From Tropicimonas_B omnivorans (GTDB lineage Bacteria; Pseudomonadota; Alphaproteobacteria; Rhodobacterales; Rhodobacteraceae), in NCBI RefSeq assembly GCF_031846565.1, contig NZ_JAVRHL010000003.1:124001-188000 (forward strand): 64,000 nucleotides of DNA. Reading direction: 5' to 3'. Made by a program: the position numbers and the translations under genes. Below are positions 1-7,991 of this stretch, one piece after another. The notes below the pieces were generated by a model. That model had not been told where the DNA came from, did no database searches, and saw nothing but the letters and a program-made list of their open reading frames with translations. The stretch's first letter is position 1; each line of letters starts with the position of its first letter.

Positions 1-404
1 CGACCGGGGAGACCAACCGCCTGACGACGCTCGGCCGCGGAACGGTGCTCTGTCTCGGACCGGGGCGCGCGGCGTCGACGGAGCAGGCGGAGACGGCCCG
101 CAGGGCGGGCTGCGCGGCCGTGCTCGTCACACCGGGTGCGACGGGGGCGGATGCCGTGGAGGGCAGCTTGCCCGCCGAAGCGCTCCGGCGTTTGACAAGA
201 TTCGCCGGCGTGGCTTGCTGGAGCGAGGATGAGGCGCGGCTCCGGGCGATCCGCGTGGCGCTCGCCGGCCGGGAGGGAGCCATCCTGCCGCTCTGGACCG
301 AAGAGGACCTGGCCGCCCGTGCCCGGCTTGAACGGCATGTCTGCATCGATACGACGGCGGCCGGCGGTAACGTCTCCCTCCTTGCGCGCGCCGGCGAGGG
401 GTGA
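1..404 (+). CDS. putA: C-terminal end of bifunctional proline dehydrogenase / glutamate-semialdehyde dehydrogenase (partial)
   Basis: The reading frame is open from position 3 and ends at TGA 402-404, giving the last 133 residues of a protein whose start lies outside the window. It opens with TGETNRL and closes with IDTTAAGGNVSLL, which resembles the extreme C-terminus of PutA (usually NTAAAGGNASL). PutA oxidises proline to glutamate in two steps, using FAD and then NAD. The visible part is the end of the aldehyde dehydrogenase half plus its C-terminal tail, so no catalytic residues can be checked. It converges on the hemolysin III family gene downstream. Confidence 0.85.
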   Translation, partial: TGETNRLTTLGRGTVLCLGPGRAASTEQAETARRAGCAAVLVTPGATGADAVEGSLPAEALRRLTRFAGVACWSEDEARLRAIRVALAGREGAILPLWTEEDLAARARLERHVCIDTTAAGGNVSLLARAGEG

Positions 405-489
405 CGCCTCGCCCCCCTCGGCCCGGTTCATTCTGGGTGTCGCGACGGGGGCGGACGTCATGGCAAAGAGATGCACAAAATAGCGCTCG

Positions 490-519
490 CCCGGGCACGC
501 GGTTCGATCCGCGCCCGGG
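490..519. terminator. GC-rich hairpin between convergent genes
   Basis: Arms CCCGGGC (490-496) and GCCCGGG (513-519) pair, and an inner GCGG/CCGC stem closes a TTCGAT loop, with a two-base bulge on one side. It lies between the converging ends of putA and the hemolysin III family gene, so a role in termination is reasonable. There is no T tract on either strand, so the call is weak. Confidence 0.3.
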
Positions 520-606
520 TCTGACCCGTCGATCGCGCGCGCTACCCTCCGCTACCCGATGGGAGGACGTTGGCAGATTGACGCGGCCCGAGGGGATTGC
601 GGCGCC

Positions 607-1296
607 TCAGGAGGTTTGCGCGACGTGCGTCAGGATTGCGGCGTAGAAAACGAAGGAGGCGACGAGGACGAAGACGTGCCAGATCGTCGTGTGGAAGGGC
701 AGCCTGTCCGTGAGATAGAAGACGACGCCGGTGGTGTAGATCAGCCCGCCGATCACGATCAGCGACAGCACGACCGGGGACAGCGTCTGCAGAAGCGCCC
801 ATCCGCCAAAGAGGCCGGCCCATCCCATGACGAGGTAGAGCCCGATGGCGACAGGCCGAAAGCGCTCCGGCGCCAGGATCCGCAGCGAGCTGCCGGCGAT
901 TGCGGCCGTCCAGAGGCCCCCCAGGAGGTAGGCACCGGGCCATCCCGACAGCAAGGTGAAGGGTGTGTAGGTGCCGGCGATCTTGAAGTAGATGGCGGAG
1001 TGGTCCAGCCCGCGGAGGACGGGCGTCCAGCGCCGCGCGGGCAGCATGTTGTAGAGCGCTGAGCAGAGCAGCATGGCGATGAACGTCACCCCATAGACCG
1101 ATATGCCGACGATCGCTGTCACGTCACCGCGCCAGAATGCCGTGAGCGTGATCAGAACCGGAACGGCGGCCAGCGCCGCGGCAACACCGATGACGTGGAC
1201 AACCCCGTCGGATACCTCTTCGGCACGGCTGTATGCCGGGCGGACCACGCGGGCGTGAAGTGGCGCGGAACGGGGCTGATCTGGGATGTGGCTCAT
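607..1296 (-). CDS. Hemolysin III family (PAQR-like) integral membrane protein
   Basis: The 229-residue protein is almost entirely hydrophobic, with about seven predicted membrane spans, the size and layout of the bacterial HlyIII/YqfA family. Family-type histidine motifs are visible: SDGVVHVIG near the N-terminus, DHSAIYFKIAGTYTPF in the middle and HTTIWHVFV near the C-terminus. In PAQR proteins such residues bind zinc. Despite the family name, most chromosomal members are not proven toxins; they are thought to act in membrane lipid homeostasis or as hydrolases. It converges on putA. No clear ribosome binding site precedes the ATG at 1294-1296. Confidence 0.85.
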   Translation of the reverse strand: MSHIPDQPRSAPLHARVVRPAYSRAEEVSDGVVHVIGVAAALAAVPVLITLTAFWRGDVTAIVGISVYGVTFIAMLLCSALYNMLPARRWTPVLRGLDHSAIYFKIAGTYTPFTLLSGWPGAYLLGGLWTAAIAGSSLRILAPERFRPVAIGLYLVMGWAGLFGGWALLQTLSPVVLSLIVIGGLIYTTGVVFYLTDRLPFHTTIWHVFVLVASFVFYAAILTHVAQTS

Positions 1297-1380
1297 GGGA
1301 GGATTTTAAGCCGGGCGGCGTGTCCATCAAGGTCGCGCGCCGCGCTGAAACGCAACGTTCGCGCGACCGCGGAGCCTGCG

Positions 1381-2322
1381 TCAGGCCACTTTCGCTCCCA
1401 GGGCGGGGGCACGGTCACCACCCGAGAGGGGCACGTCCGTCTGCGCTTCCATGAGACGGCGCGCAAGGTAGCGCCCATACTCGGTCTTGGCGTGACGCTG
1501 GGCGTGGTCTGCGAGGTCGTCCAGCCCGATCCAGCCTTGCTCGAAGGCGATCTCCTCGAGGCAACCGACCTGCCGACCGGTGCGGGCGATGTCGTCCCTG
1601 ACGAAATTCCCCGCGTCGAGGAGGCTGGCATGGGTGCCGGCATCCATCCAGGCATGCGCAGCATCGAGATGCAGCACATCGAGGGATCCATCCGCGAAGT
1701 AGGTGTCCAGAAGGCTCGTGATCTCGAGCTCGCCGCGGGGCGAGGGGCGAACGGCGCGGGCGCGCTCGGGCGCCGTGCCATCGAGGAAATACAGTCCCGT
1801 CACCGCGTCGTTCGACGGCGGAATCGGCGGCTTTTCCATGATGGCAGCGGGGCGCCCCTCCGCATCGTAGGACAGCACGCCGAAGCGCTCGGGGTCGGAC
1901 ACGCGGCGGGCGAACACGCTGGCGCCCCGCGCCTTCTGCGCTGCGCGGCCTGTGAGGCGGGCGAGGTCCGGCCCGTGAAAGATGTTGTCGCCGAGGACCA
2001 TCGCGGAGGGGGCGCCGTCAAGAAACGCCTCGGCGATCAGGTAGGCCTGGGCGAGGCCGTCCGGGCGGGGCTGCTCCAGCCACGTGATCTCGATGCCCCA
2101 TTGAGCGCCGTCTCCCAGCATCCGGCGGAATTGCGCGGCGTCCTGCGTGGTGGTGATGATCGCGATTTCCCGGATCCCCGCCTGCATGAGAACCGAGATC
2201 GGATAGTACACCATCGGTTTGTCGTAGACGGGCAGAAGCTGTTTCGAGAGTCCGATCGTGATTGGCCAGAGCCGGGTACCGGAGCCGCCGGCCAGTACAA
2301 TTCCCTTACGCTTCGTCTCCAT
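1381..2322 (-). CDS. rfbA: Glucose-1-phosphate thymidylyltransferase
   Basis: It makes dTDP-glucose from glucose-1-phosphate and dTTP, the first step toward dTDP-rhamnose and related sugars for surface polysaccharide. The nucleotidyltransferase signature GGSGTRLWP is at residues 12-20, followed by SKQLLPVYDKPMVYYP, the RmlA form of the family; MEKPP is also present. I chose the ATG at 2320-2322 (313 residues) because GGAGG lies just upstream and the family starts close to the signature; an ATG 33 bases upstream is possible but lacks that support. None of rfbB, rfbC or rfbD is in the window, so it is an orphan here. It lies downstream of tRNA-Tyr on the same strand. Confidence 0.9.
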   Translation of the reverse strand: METKRKGIVLAGGSGTRLWPITIGLSKQLLPVYDKPMVYYPISVLMQAGIREIAIITTTQDAAQFRRMLGDGAQWGIEITWLEQPRPDGLAQAYLIAEAFLDGAPSAMVLGDNIFHGPDLARLTGRAAQKARGASVFARRVSDPERFGVLSYDAEGRPAAIMEKPPIPPSNDAVTGLYFLDGTAPERARAVRPSPRGELEITSLLDTYFADGSLDVLHLDAAHAWMDAGTHASLLDAGNFVRDDIARTGRQVGCLEEIAFEQGWIGLDDLADHAQRHAKTEYGRYLARRLMEAQTDVPLSGGDRAPALGAKVA

Positions 2323-2460
2323 CGAGGCCTCCACCTTTGCGATGGGCGGGACCATCCCATGGAGAGACTAAGATTCGCTTACCCCGCGTCCGAGCCGGCC
2401 ATGGGCGATCGGGCGCCGTTACAGTTCAGACGTCCGGCAAAGAAAGTCTGTCCGACCAGA

Positions 2461-2500
2461 CCGGGGTGCACGCAAGCCAACCGGGATGCACGCAAGCCAA
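2461..2500. repeat. Two tandem 20-bp repeats
   Basis: Positions 2461-2480 and 2481-2500 are head-to-tail copies of a 20-base unit that differ at one base (the sixth, G versus A). The unit contains TGCACGCAAGCCAA. They sit between tRNA-Tyr and rfbA, in the region a minus-strand transcript from the tRNA promoter would cross before reaching rfbA. No function is evident. Confidence 0.8.
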
Positions 2501-2559
2501 GGCACGTGGTCCACCGTCAGGCCGCACCGGCGCAACTGGGTGAATGAGGGGGGGGAGAA

Positions 2560-2643
2560 TGGTGGGCGACCCTGGAATCGAACCAGGCGTGGGTCTCCCC
2601 GGCGGAGTTACAGTCCGCTGCCGCACCTTGCAGCACGTCGCCC
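2560..2643 (-). tRNA. tRNA-Tyr (anticodon GUA)
   Basis: On the minus strand the acceptor arms GGGCGAC (2643-2637) and GTCGCCC pair perfectly, followed by discriminator A and an encoded CCA. The anticodon stem GCGGA/TCCGC encloses loop CTGTAAC, anticodon GTA. A long variable arm follows, as expected for bacterial tRNA-Tyr, then a T arm with GGTTCGATTCC. The total is 84 bases with CCA. A good promoter lies directly upstream. Confidence 0.93.
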
Positions 2644-2654
2644 GACGCTGGGGC

Positions 2655-2683
2655 GAGATAGCGAAGCGGGGCGGAGGGGTCAA
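2655..2683 (-). promoter_or_regulatory. Candidate housekeeping promoter of tRNA-Tyr
   Basis: Reading the minus strand, TTGACC (2683-2678) is followed after exactly 17 bases by TATCTC (2660-2655). This is a good sigma-70-type match about a dozen bases before the tRNA 5' end. The promoter lies in the gap between the tRNA and the divergently transcribed rlmB. Confidence 0.65.
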
Positions 2684-2730
2684 GCGGTGAATGTCTTGCC
2701 TTTGTCGCGCCGTGAGGGCAGGGCAGGGGC

Positions 2731-3504
2731 ATGAAGAAACCGACTTGGGTCATAGACAAGGAAAAGGCGAAGCGCGGGGAGGCCCGGGCCAGTTTCTGGC
2801 TGTTCGGCCTGCATGCCGTTCGCGACGCCCTTCTCAATCCGCGCCGCGAGAAACTCCGTCTCGTGGTCACGCGAAACGCGGCCGATCGGCTGGGGGAGGC
2901 GCTGTCGCACGGTCCCGAGCCCGAGATCGCCGATCCGCGCAAGTTCCCCGTGCCGCTCGATTCCGGCTCCGTCCACCAGGGAGCCGCGCTCGAAGTCCGT
3001 GCGCTGGACTGGGGCTCCCTCGCCGATGTCTGCGCGCCGTCCGCCGAGACCCCGCGCGTCGTTCTGCTCGACCGGGTGAGCGATCCGCACAACGTCGGCG
3101 CCATATTGCGCTCGGCGGAGGTCTTCGGGGCAAGGGCGGTCATCGCCCCGGCGCGTCACGCGGCGCCCGAGACCGGGGCACTGGCCAAGACGGCCTCCGG
3201 TGCCCTTGAACGGCAGCCCTACCTCCGCGTGCCCAACCTCGCGCGGGCGATGGAGGAGTTGCGGGGCCTCGGATACGGGCTCATAGGCCTCGACGGTGAG
3301 GCGGAGACCGGCCTCGCCGATGCCGCCGAAGAGATGTCGGACCGCCCTGTCGGTCTCGTCCTGGGTGCCGAGGGGCCGGGGCTCCGCGCCCTGACGAAGG
3401 ACACCTGCGACAGACTTGCAAGGATCGAGGCGGCGGGGGCCTTCGGCTCGCTCAACGTCTCGAACGCCGCCGCCGTATCCCTCTATGCCACCCGCCCGCG
3501 CTGA
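2731..3504 (+). CDS. rlmB: 23S rRNA 2'-O-methyltransferase, TrmH/RlmB family (SpoU class)
   Basis: This SPOUT-class enzyme of 257 residues most likely methylates the ribose of G2251 (E. coli numbering) in 23S rRNA. All three SpoU motifs are visible: DPHNVGAILRSAEVFGA with the catalytic Asn and Arg, GLVLGAEGPGL, and SLNVSNAAAVSLYA. The N-terminal part (FGLHAVRDALLN) is the substrate-binding domain of RlmB-type members. It is transcribed divergently from tRNA-Tyr. RlmB and TrmH-type tRNA enzymes are related, so the exact target is inferred from the N-terminal domain. Confidence 0.88.
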   Translation: MKKPTWVIDKEKAKRGEARASFWLFGLHAVRDALLNPRREKLRLVVTRNAADRLGEALSHGPEPEIADPRKFPVPLDSGSVHQGAALEVRALDWGSLADVCAPSAETPRVVLLDRVSDPHNVGAILRSAEVFGARAVIAPARHAAPETGALAKTASGALERQPYLRVPNLARAMEELRGLGYGLIGLDGEAETGLADAAEEMSDRPVGLVLGAEGPGLRALTKDTCDRLARIEAAGAFGSLNVSNAAAVSLYATRPR

Positions 3505-3600
3505 ACGGCTCGGGCCGAGTCGATACGGACCTTTCGTCACATGGTCCGTTCGGGGCGGCCTCGCGGCATTTGCGAATGGGCCAGTCGAATGGGCAGCACC

Positions 3601-4212
3601 ATGACCGACGCGGCCGCCGACATCATCGACCTCTATCGCCGCCATGCAGGCGCATGGATCGCGATGCGGGGAACGAGGCTCACGGAAGGGGTGTGGCTGG
3701 ACAGGTTTGTCGGCCTGATGCGGCCGGAGGCCTCGGTGCTGGACATCGGGTGCGGAGCGGGCGTGCCCATTGCCCGTCATCTTGCCGGGGAGGGGCTCAG
3801 GGTGACCGGCGTGGATGCGTCTGACGAGATGATCACGTGCTTCCGCGTCAATCTGCCGGACCAGACGGCGCAGCTGGCCGACATGCGCTCCCTGAAGCTG
3901 GGCCGGACATTCGACGGACTGATCGCCTGGGACAGCTTCTTCCACCTCACACCGGACGATCAGCGCGGGATGTTCGCCATCTTCCGCAGCCATGCTGAAC
4001 CGGGGGCCCCGCTTCTCTTCACGAGCGGTCCCGCCTTCGGTGAGGCGATGGGGACGCTCGAGGGCGATCCACTCTATCATTCCAGCCTTGATCCCGAGGA
4101 ATACCGCGAGCTTCTGGACCGTCACGAGTTCGACGTCGTGGGCCATGTGGCTGAGGATCCGGATTGTACCGGGCACACGGTCTGGCTGGCGCGGCGCCGC
4201 TTCGCGGAGTGA
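3601..4212 (+). CDS. Class I SAM-dependent methyltransferase, substrate unknown
   Basis: A 203-residue single-domain Rossmann-fold methyltransferase. Motif I is VLDIGCGAGVP, the acidic residue ending strand 2 is in TGVDASDEM, and the post-I/motif II region is FDGLIAWDSFFHL. The ATG at 3601 is preferred to ATGs at 3589 and 3541 because the family begins shortly before the DIIDLYRRHA helix. The trans-acting substrate cannot be told from sequence; relatives act on small molecules. It follows rlmB on the same strand with a gap of about 100 bases and could share its transcript. Confidence 0.75.
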   Translation: MTDAAADIIDLYRRHAGAWIAMRGTRLTEGVWLDRFVGLMRPEASVLDIGCGAGVPIARHLAGEGLRVTGVDASDEMITCFRVNLPDQTAQLADMRSLKLGRTFDGLIAWDSFFHLTPDDQRGMFAIFRSHAEPGAPLLFTSGPAFGEAMGTLEGDPLYHSSLDPEEYRELLDRHEFDVVGHVAEDPDCTGHTVWLARRRFAE

Positions 4213-4378
4213 GCGGAAGCTGCCGAAACGCGCCGATCGTCTGACCGGATGGGGGTGGCGCAGCCGATTTTTCCCGTCCTGATGAAAAAAGTCTTTCCGG
4301 TGCCTTCGGGCGACATTGCGGATTTTCCTTCAAAATCAGCGCCCACCGCTTCTCCGCATACCGTCACGCTTAAGTGAC

Positions 4379-4525
4379 CGAGGCAAAATCGCCTCAGTCT
4401 GGAACGAAATGGAAGCATGCTTAGTTGGTGGGTCAGGAAATACGACACCGGAACAGTCGTGTTTCGCTTCACTGTCCCTCGTTCCGTGACTGGCGCCCGG
4501 CTCCTAGAGGACCGGGCGTTTTTTT
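4379..4525 (+). ncRNA. Candidate small RNA ending in a strong intrinsic terminator
   Basis: The 330-base stretch before the CoA-binding gene has three structured segments: a GAGGC/GCCTC hairpin (about 4380-4396), an 8-bp hairpin AATACGAC/GTCGTGTT with a nine-base loop (4439-4463), and the strong terminator at 4494-4525. The terminator comes before the next gene's start codon, so whatever it ends is either a leader or an independent small RNA. The terminator loop holds CTCCT, an anti-Shine-Dalgarno motif. The 5' end is unknown and the boundaries are only indicative. I see no coding content or recognised RNA family here. Confidence 0.35.
4494..4525 (+). terminator. Strong rho-independent terminator
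   Basis: A perfect 7-bp stem, CGCCCGG (4494-4500) with CCGGGCG (4512-4518), has an 11-base loop and is followed by seven T residues (4519-4525). It lies about 280 bases past the methyltransferase stop and 30 bases before the CoA-binding protein's ATG. Confidence 0.85.
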
Positions 4526-4554
4526 GTCCGCGCGTCCGGGCTATGTCTGTGCGC

Positions 4555-5013
4555 ATGAGCATCAACCAGACCGACCAAGACATCCGCCGCATCCTCGGAC
4601 GCGCCCGCACGATCTGCCTCGTGGGCGCCTCGCCGAAACCCGAGCGCGCGAGCCACCGTGTGGGCCATTTCCTCGCAGGGCGCGGCTATCGCGTGATCGG
4701 GGTCAATCCGGGTCAGGCCGGGACTGACCTCTACGGCGAGCCTGTGGCGTCCTCCATGGAAGAGGCTGCCGCACGCGCCGAGATCGACTTTCTCGACATA
4801 TTCCGCCGCTCGGACGCGGTCCTGCCGGTGGTCGAGGAGGCGCTCAACGTCCTGCCGATGCTGAAAACGATCTGGATGCAGCTCGGCGTGATGAATGCCG
4901 AGGCGGCCGAGCTTGCCCGGTCCCGCGGCATCGATGTCGTCGAGGACCGCTGCCCTGCGATCGACTACCCGCGCCTCTTCGGCAACATTCGGGTAGACGA
5001 GATCGAGGGCTGA
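4555..5013 (+). CDS. CoA-binding domain protein (YccU family)
   Basis: A 152-residue single-domain protein of the CoA_binding_2 family, with a Rossmann-like fold related to the N-terminus of succinyl-CoA synthetase. The nucleotide-binding turn is ICLVGASPKPERAS, followed by GYRVIGVNPG; FLDIFRRSD and EDRCPAIDYPRL are also typical. Its cellular role is unknown; CoA binding is a family inference. The ATG at 4555 fits the family N-terminus; another at 4543 adds four residues, and the in-frame ATG at 4417 would run through the terminator. Neither near start has a clear ribosome binding site, so leaderless translation is possible. Confidence 0.8.
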   Translation: MSINQTDQDIRRILGRARTICLVGASPKPERASHRVGHFLAGRGYRVIGVNPGQAGTDLYGEPVASSMEEAAARAEIDFLDIFRRSDAVLPVVEEALNVLPMLKTIWMQLGVMNAEAAELARSRGIDVVEDRCPAIDYPRLFGNIRVDEIEG

Positions 5014-5016
5014 GCT

Positions 5017-5346
5017 TCAGCCGCCTGACTGGCGCGCGGCCTTCTCGTCGATCCCGGACCTGCCTTCGCGCGCCTCGAGGACGGCTTCGATATCCGCGAG
5101 GGAAACGTCCCTCGCGCGGCACATGACGAGGAGGTGGTAGATCGCGTCGGCGGCTTCGCTGGCGAGCTTCTCACGATCGCCGCGCACCGCCTCGATGATC
5201 GCTTCCACCGATTCCTCGCCGAATTTCTCGGCGCATTTCTCTGGGCCGCGGGCGAGGAGCTTCGCCGTCCAGGAGCTTTCGGGATCGGCCCCGGCGCGCT
5301 CGGCAATTCGCTCGGAGAGGCGGGCTATGGTGCTGCCGTCGGACAT
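5017..5346 (-). CDS. hisE: Phosphoribosyl-ATP pyrophosphatase
   Basis: It hydrolyses phosphoribosyl-ATP to phosphoribosyl-AMP and pyrophosphate, step two of histidine synthesis. At 109 residues it is a stand-alone HisE and not a HisI-HisE fusion. The all-alpha NTP pyrophosphatase motifs are present: KFGEESVEAIIEA and LASEAADAIYHLLV, whose acidic residues bind magnesium. It follows hisF with a 12-base gap and is the last gene of the minus-strand his cluster. It ends three bases from the convergent CoA-binding gene. Confidence 0.93.
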   Translation of the reverse strand: MSDGSTIARLSERIAERAGADPESSWTAKLLARGPEKCAEKFGEESVEAIIEAVRGDREKLASEAADAIYHLLVMCRARDVSLADIEAVLEAREGRSGIDEKAARQSGG

Positions 5347-5358
5347 GGGGTGCGCTCC

Positions 5359-6120
<762 letters not shown>

Positions 6121-6214
6121 GGGCGGAGGCTTACAGACGCCCCCGTGATTTGACCAGCCGGAACCGTGCCGGGAGGGCATCGGTTCGCCCCCGGTATGGG
6201 AGAGGAGACTGAAA

Positions 6215-6655
6215 ATGATCCGCAAGACACTCGCCGCCGCCGCGCTGGCGCTCACTGCGTCCCCCGCGTTGGCCGACTGAGAGAGCCGCACCTCGGATGA
6301 CGGCGTGGGCGAAACGATGGACCGGCTCGTATCCGCCGTAGAAGGCGCCGGCGCCACCGTGTTCGCGCGCGTGAACCATGCCGAGGGTGCTGCCGGCGTG
6401 GGCATGGAGCTTCCGGGCGCCGAGGTGCTGATCTTCGGCAATCCCGAACTCGGCACGCAAGTCATGCAGGACGACATCCGCGCCGGCCTTCTCCTGCCTC
6501 TCCGCGTTCTCGTTTACGACGATGCGGGCCAGACCGTGATCCTCTGGCAGGAGCCGGAGGAGATGTTGGGCGATCTGAGCATCGACGACGACGCGGCCTA
6601 TATCGAGAGCATCGGGGACGCTTTGGACAATCTCACGGGCGCGGCGGCGGGCTGA
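6215..6655 (+). pseudogene. DUF302 secreted protein gene interrupted by an in-frame TGA
   Basis: The ATG at 6215, with GAGGAG a few bases upstream, encodes a clean 20-residue Sec signal peptide ending in PALA and then Asp. The next codon is TGA (6278-6280), after which the same frame continues for 124 sense codons to the stop at 6653. That remainder is a full DUF302 domain (AGATVFARVNHAEGAAGVGM, LIFGNPELGTQVMQ, LPLRVLVY). Relatives I recall lack this stop. Restart at GTG 6299 or ATG 6305 would give an unexported domain. A nonsense mutation or base-calling error is likelier than recoding. The function of DUF302 is unknown; many members are periplasmic. Confidence 0.75.
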
Positions 6656-6679
6656 ACCGCCCTCGCGCCGCGTCCTGCC

Positions 6680-7399
6680 CTAGCGGCGGAGCGCCGCGAG
6701 GGCCTTGGAGAGATCCAGCTTGCCGTCATAGAGCGCCCGGCCCGAAATCGCGCCCGCGATCCCCCCGGCATCCCGGAGGGCCATGAGATCGTCCAGGGAC
6801 GAGACGCCGCCGGAGGCGATGACCGGCACGTCCACGGCATCAGCAAGTGCGGCGGTCGCCGGCACGTTCGGCCCGCCCATCGCGCCGTCCCGGTCGATAT
6901 CGGTGTAGATGATCGCCGTGATCCCGGCATCCTCGAACGCCCGGGCGAGGTCGGTCACCTCCATGTCCGTTTCGGTCGCCCATCCCCGCGTCGCGACCTT
7001 GCCGCCCCTCGCATCGAGACCCACGGCGATCTGCCCAGGAAACACCTTCGCCGCCTCGCGCACGAGGTCCGGCTCCTCGACCGCGACCGTCCCGAGGATC
7101 ACCCGGCCGACGCCGCGGGAGAGCCAGAACTCGATGGTGCGCAGGTCACGGATGCCGCCGCCGAGCTGCACCGGGATCTCCACCGCGCCGAGGATCCCCT
7201 CGACCGCCGCGCCGTTCACCGGTTTGCCCTCGAAGGCGCCGTTCAGATCGACGATGTGGAGCCATTCGCAGCCGGCTTCGGCAAAGCTCTTCGCCTGCGC
7301 CGCGGGATCCTCGCCGAACACCGTCGCTTCGGACATCTCGCCCCTGAGCAGGCGCACGCACTGGCCGTCCTTCAGGTCGATGGCGGGGTAGAGGATCAT
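6680..7399 (-). CDS. hisA: ProFAR isomerase
   Basis: It converts ProFAR to PRFAR, the step before HisHF. The 239-residue (beta/alpha)8-barrel is homologous to HisF: catalytic D8 (YPAIDLKDG) and D129 (VGLDARGG) are present, with phosphate loops QLGGGIRDL and VIASGGVSSLDDL. The ATG at 7397-7399 yields MILYPAIDLK, the canonical start; the longer in-frame ORF has no support. The DUF302 gene lies antisense between hisA and hisF, and the DUF2147 gene between hisH and hisA. Confidence 0.95.
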   Translation of the reverse strand: MILYPAIDLKDGQCVRLLRGEMSEATVFGEDPAAQAKSFAEAGCEWLHIVDLNGAFEGKPVNGAAVEGILGAVEIPVQLGGGIRDLRTIEFWLSRGVGRVILGTVAVEEPDLVREAAKVFPGQIAVGLDARGGKVATRGWATETDMEVTDLARAFEDAGITAIIYTDIDRDGAMGGPNVPATAALADAVDVPVIASGGVSSLDDLMALRDAGGIAGAISGRALYDGKLDLSKALAALRR

Positions 7400-7570
7400 C
7401 GGGGCGTTTCCTTCTCGTCGCGGGATCGCGCGCGTGATGCCACGGCGCCGCCTCGCTGCCAAGCGCGCCTCCGGGCCTTGCGCGGCATCAAGCGACGGTA
7501 CGTCAGGATTGCCGTGGGGGCCGGACATGGAGAACACTTGCCGGCAGGGAGATCTAGGGAGGAGAACCCG

Positions 7571-7960
7571 ATGAAGAGACTAGCTTTCGCGGCCGCGGCC
7601 CTCGCGCTGTCTGCCGTTGCCGCCTTCGCCGATCCGGTGGAAGGCCTGTGGAAGACCGAACCCGGCGACGACGGCGCCTATGCCCATGTCGTCATCCGGC
7701 CCTGCGGCGCCAATATCTGCGGCGTGATCGCCCGCGGCTTCGATGCCGGAGGAACCGAGATCCAGTCGAAGAATATCGGCGCGCGGATGATTTGGGACAT
7801 GAGCGCCGACGGCGGCGGCTCCTATTCGGGCGGCAAGATCTGGGCGCCGGACCGCGATAAGGTCTATCGCTCGAAGATGGAGCTTTCCGGCAATTCGCTG
7901 AAGGTCTCGGGCTGCGTCGGGCCGATCTGTCGCGGCCAGAACTGGGTGCGCGTCCAGTGA
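7571..7960 (+). CDS. DUF2147 secreted protein
   Basis: A 129-residue protein with a Sec signal peptide (KRLAFAAAALALSAVAAFA) and a DUF2147 domain starting at DPVEGLWKTEPGD and ending GPICRGQNWVRV. DUF2147 proteins are small and lipocalin-like, with unknown function, and are usually periplasmic. The motif CGANICGVI and the two later cysteines (GCVGPIC) could form disulfides. A strong GGAGGAGAA precedes the ATG by seven bases. It is encoded antisense within the his cluster, converging on hisH. Confidence 0.85.
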   Translation: MKRLAFAAAALALSAVAAFADPVEGLWKTEPGDDGAYAHVVIRPCGANICGVIARGFDAGGTEIQSKNIGARMIWDMSADGGGSYSGGKIWAPDRDKVYRSKMELSGNSLKVSGCVGPICRGQNWVRVQ

Positions 7961-7969
7961 GCTGAGCTC

Positions 7970-7991
7970 GGGCGCCCGTATCAGGGCGCCC
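7970..7991. terminator. 8-bp hairpin between convergent DUF2147 gene and hisH
   Basis: GGGCGCCC at 7970-7977 and again at 7984-7991 pair across a six-base loop that includes the hisH stop codon. It starts ten bases after the DUF2147 stop. Its position suggests two-way termination or transcription pausing, but there is no T tract. Confidence 0.35.

Noticed and set aside
498..514. Sequence resembling a tRNA T arm (GGTTCGATCC)
   Set aside because: The loop has six rather than seven bases, and no matching acceptor, D or anticodon arms lie around it. It is explained by the GC-rich hairpin at 490-519.
4213..4525. 6S RNA, SRP RNA, RNase P RNA or tmRNA in the structured region
   Set aside because: The signature motifs I know for SRP RNA, RNase P and tmRNA are absent, and the structure is not the long single hairpin expected for 6S RNA.
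6278..6280. Selenocysteine recoding of the TGA in the DUF302 gene
   Set aside because: DUF302 proteins are not known selenoproteins, no selenocysteine genes are in the window, and a nonsense change or sequencing error is simpler.
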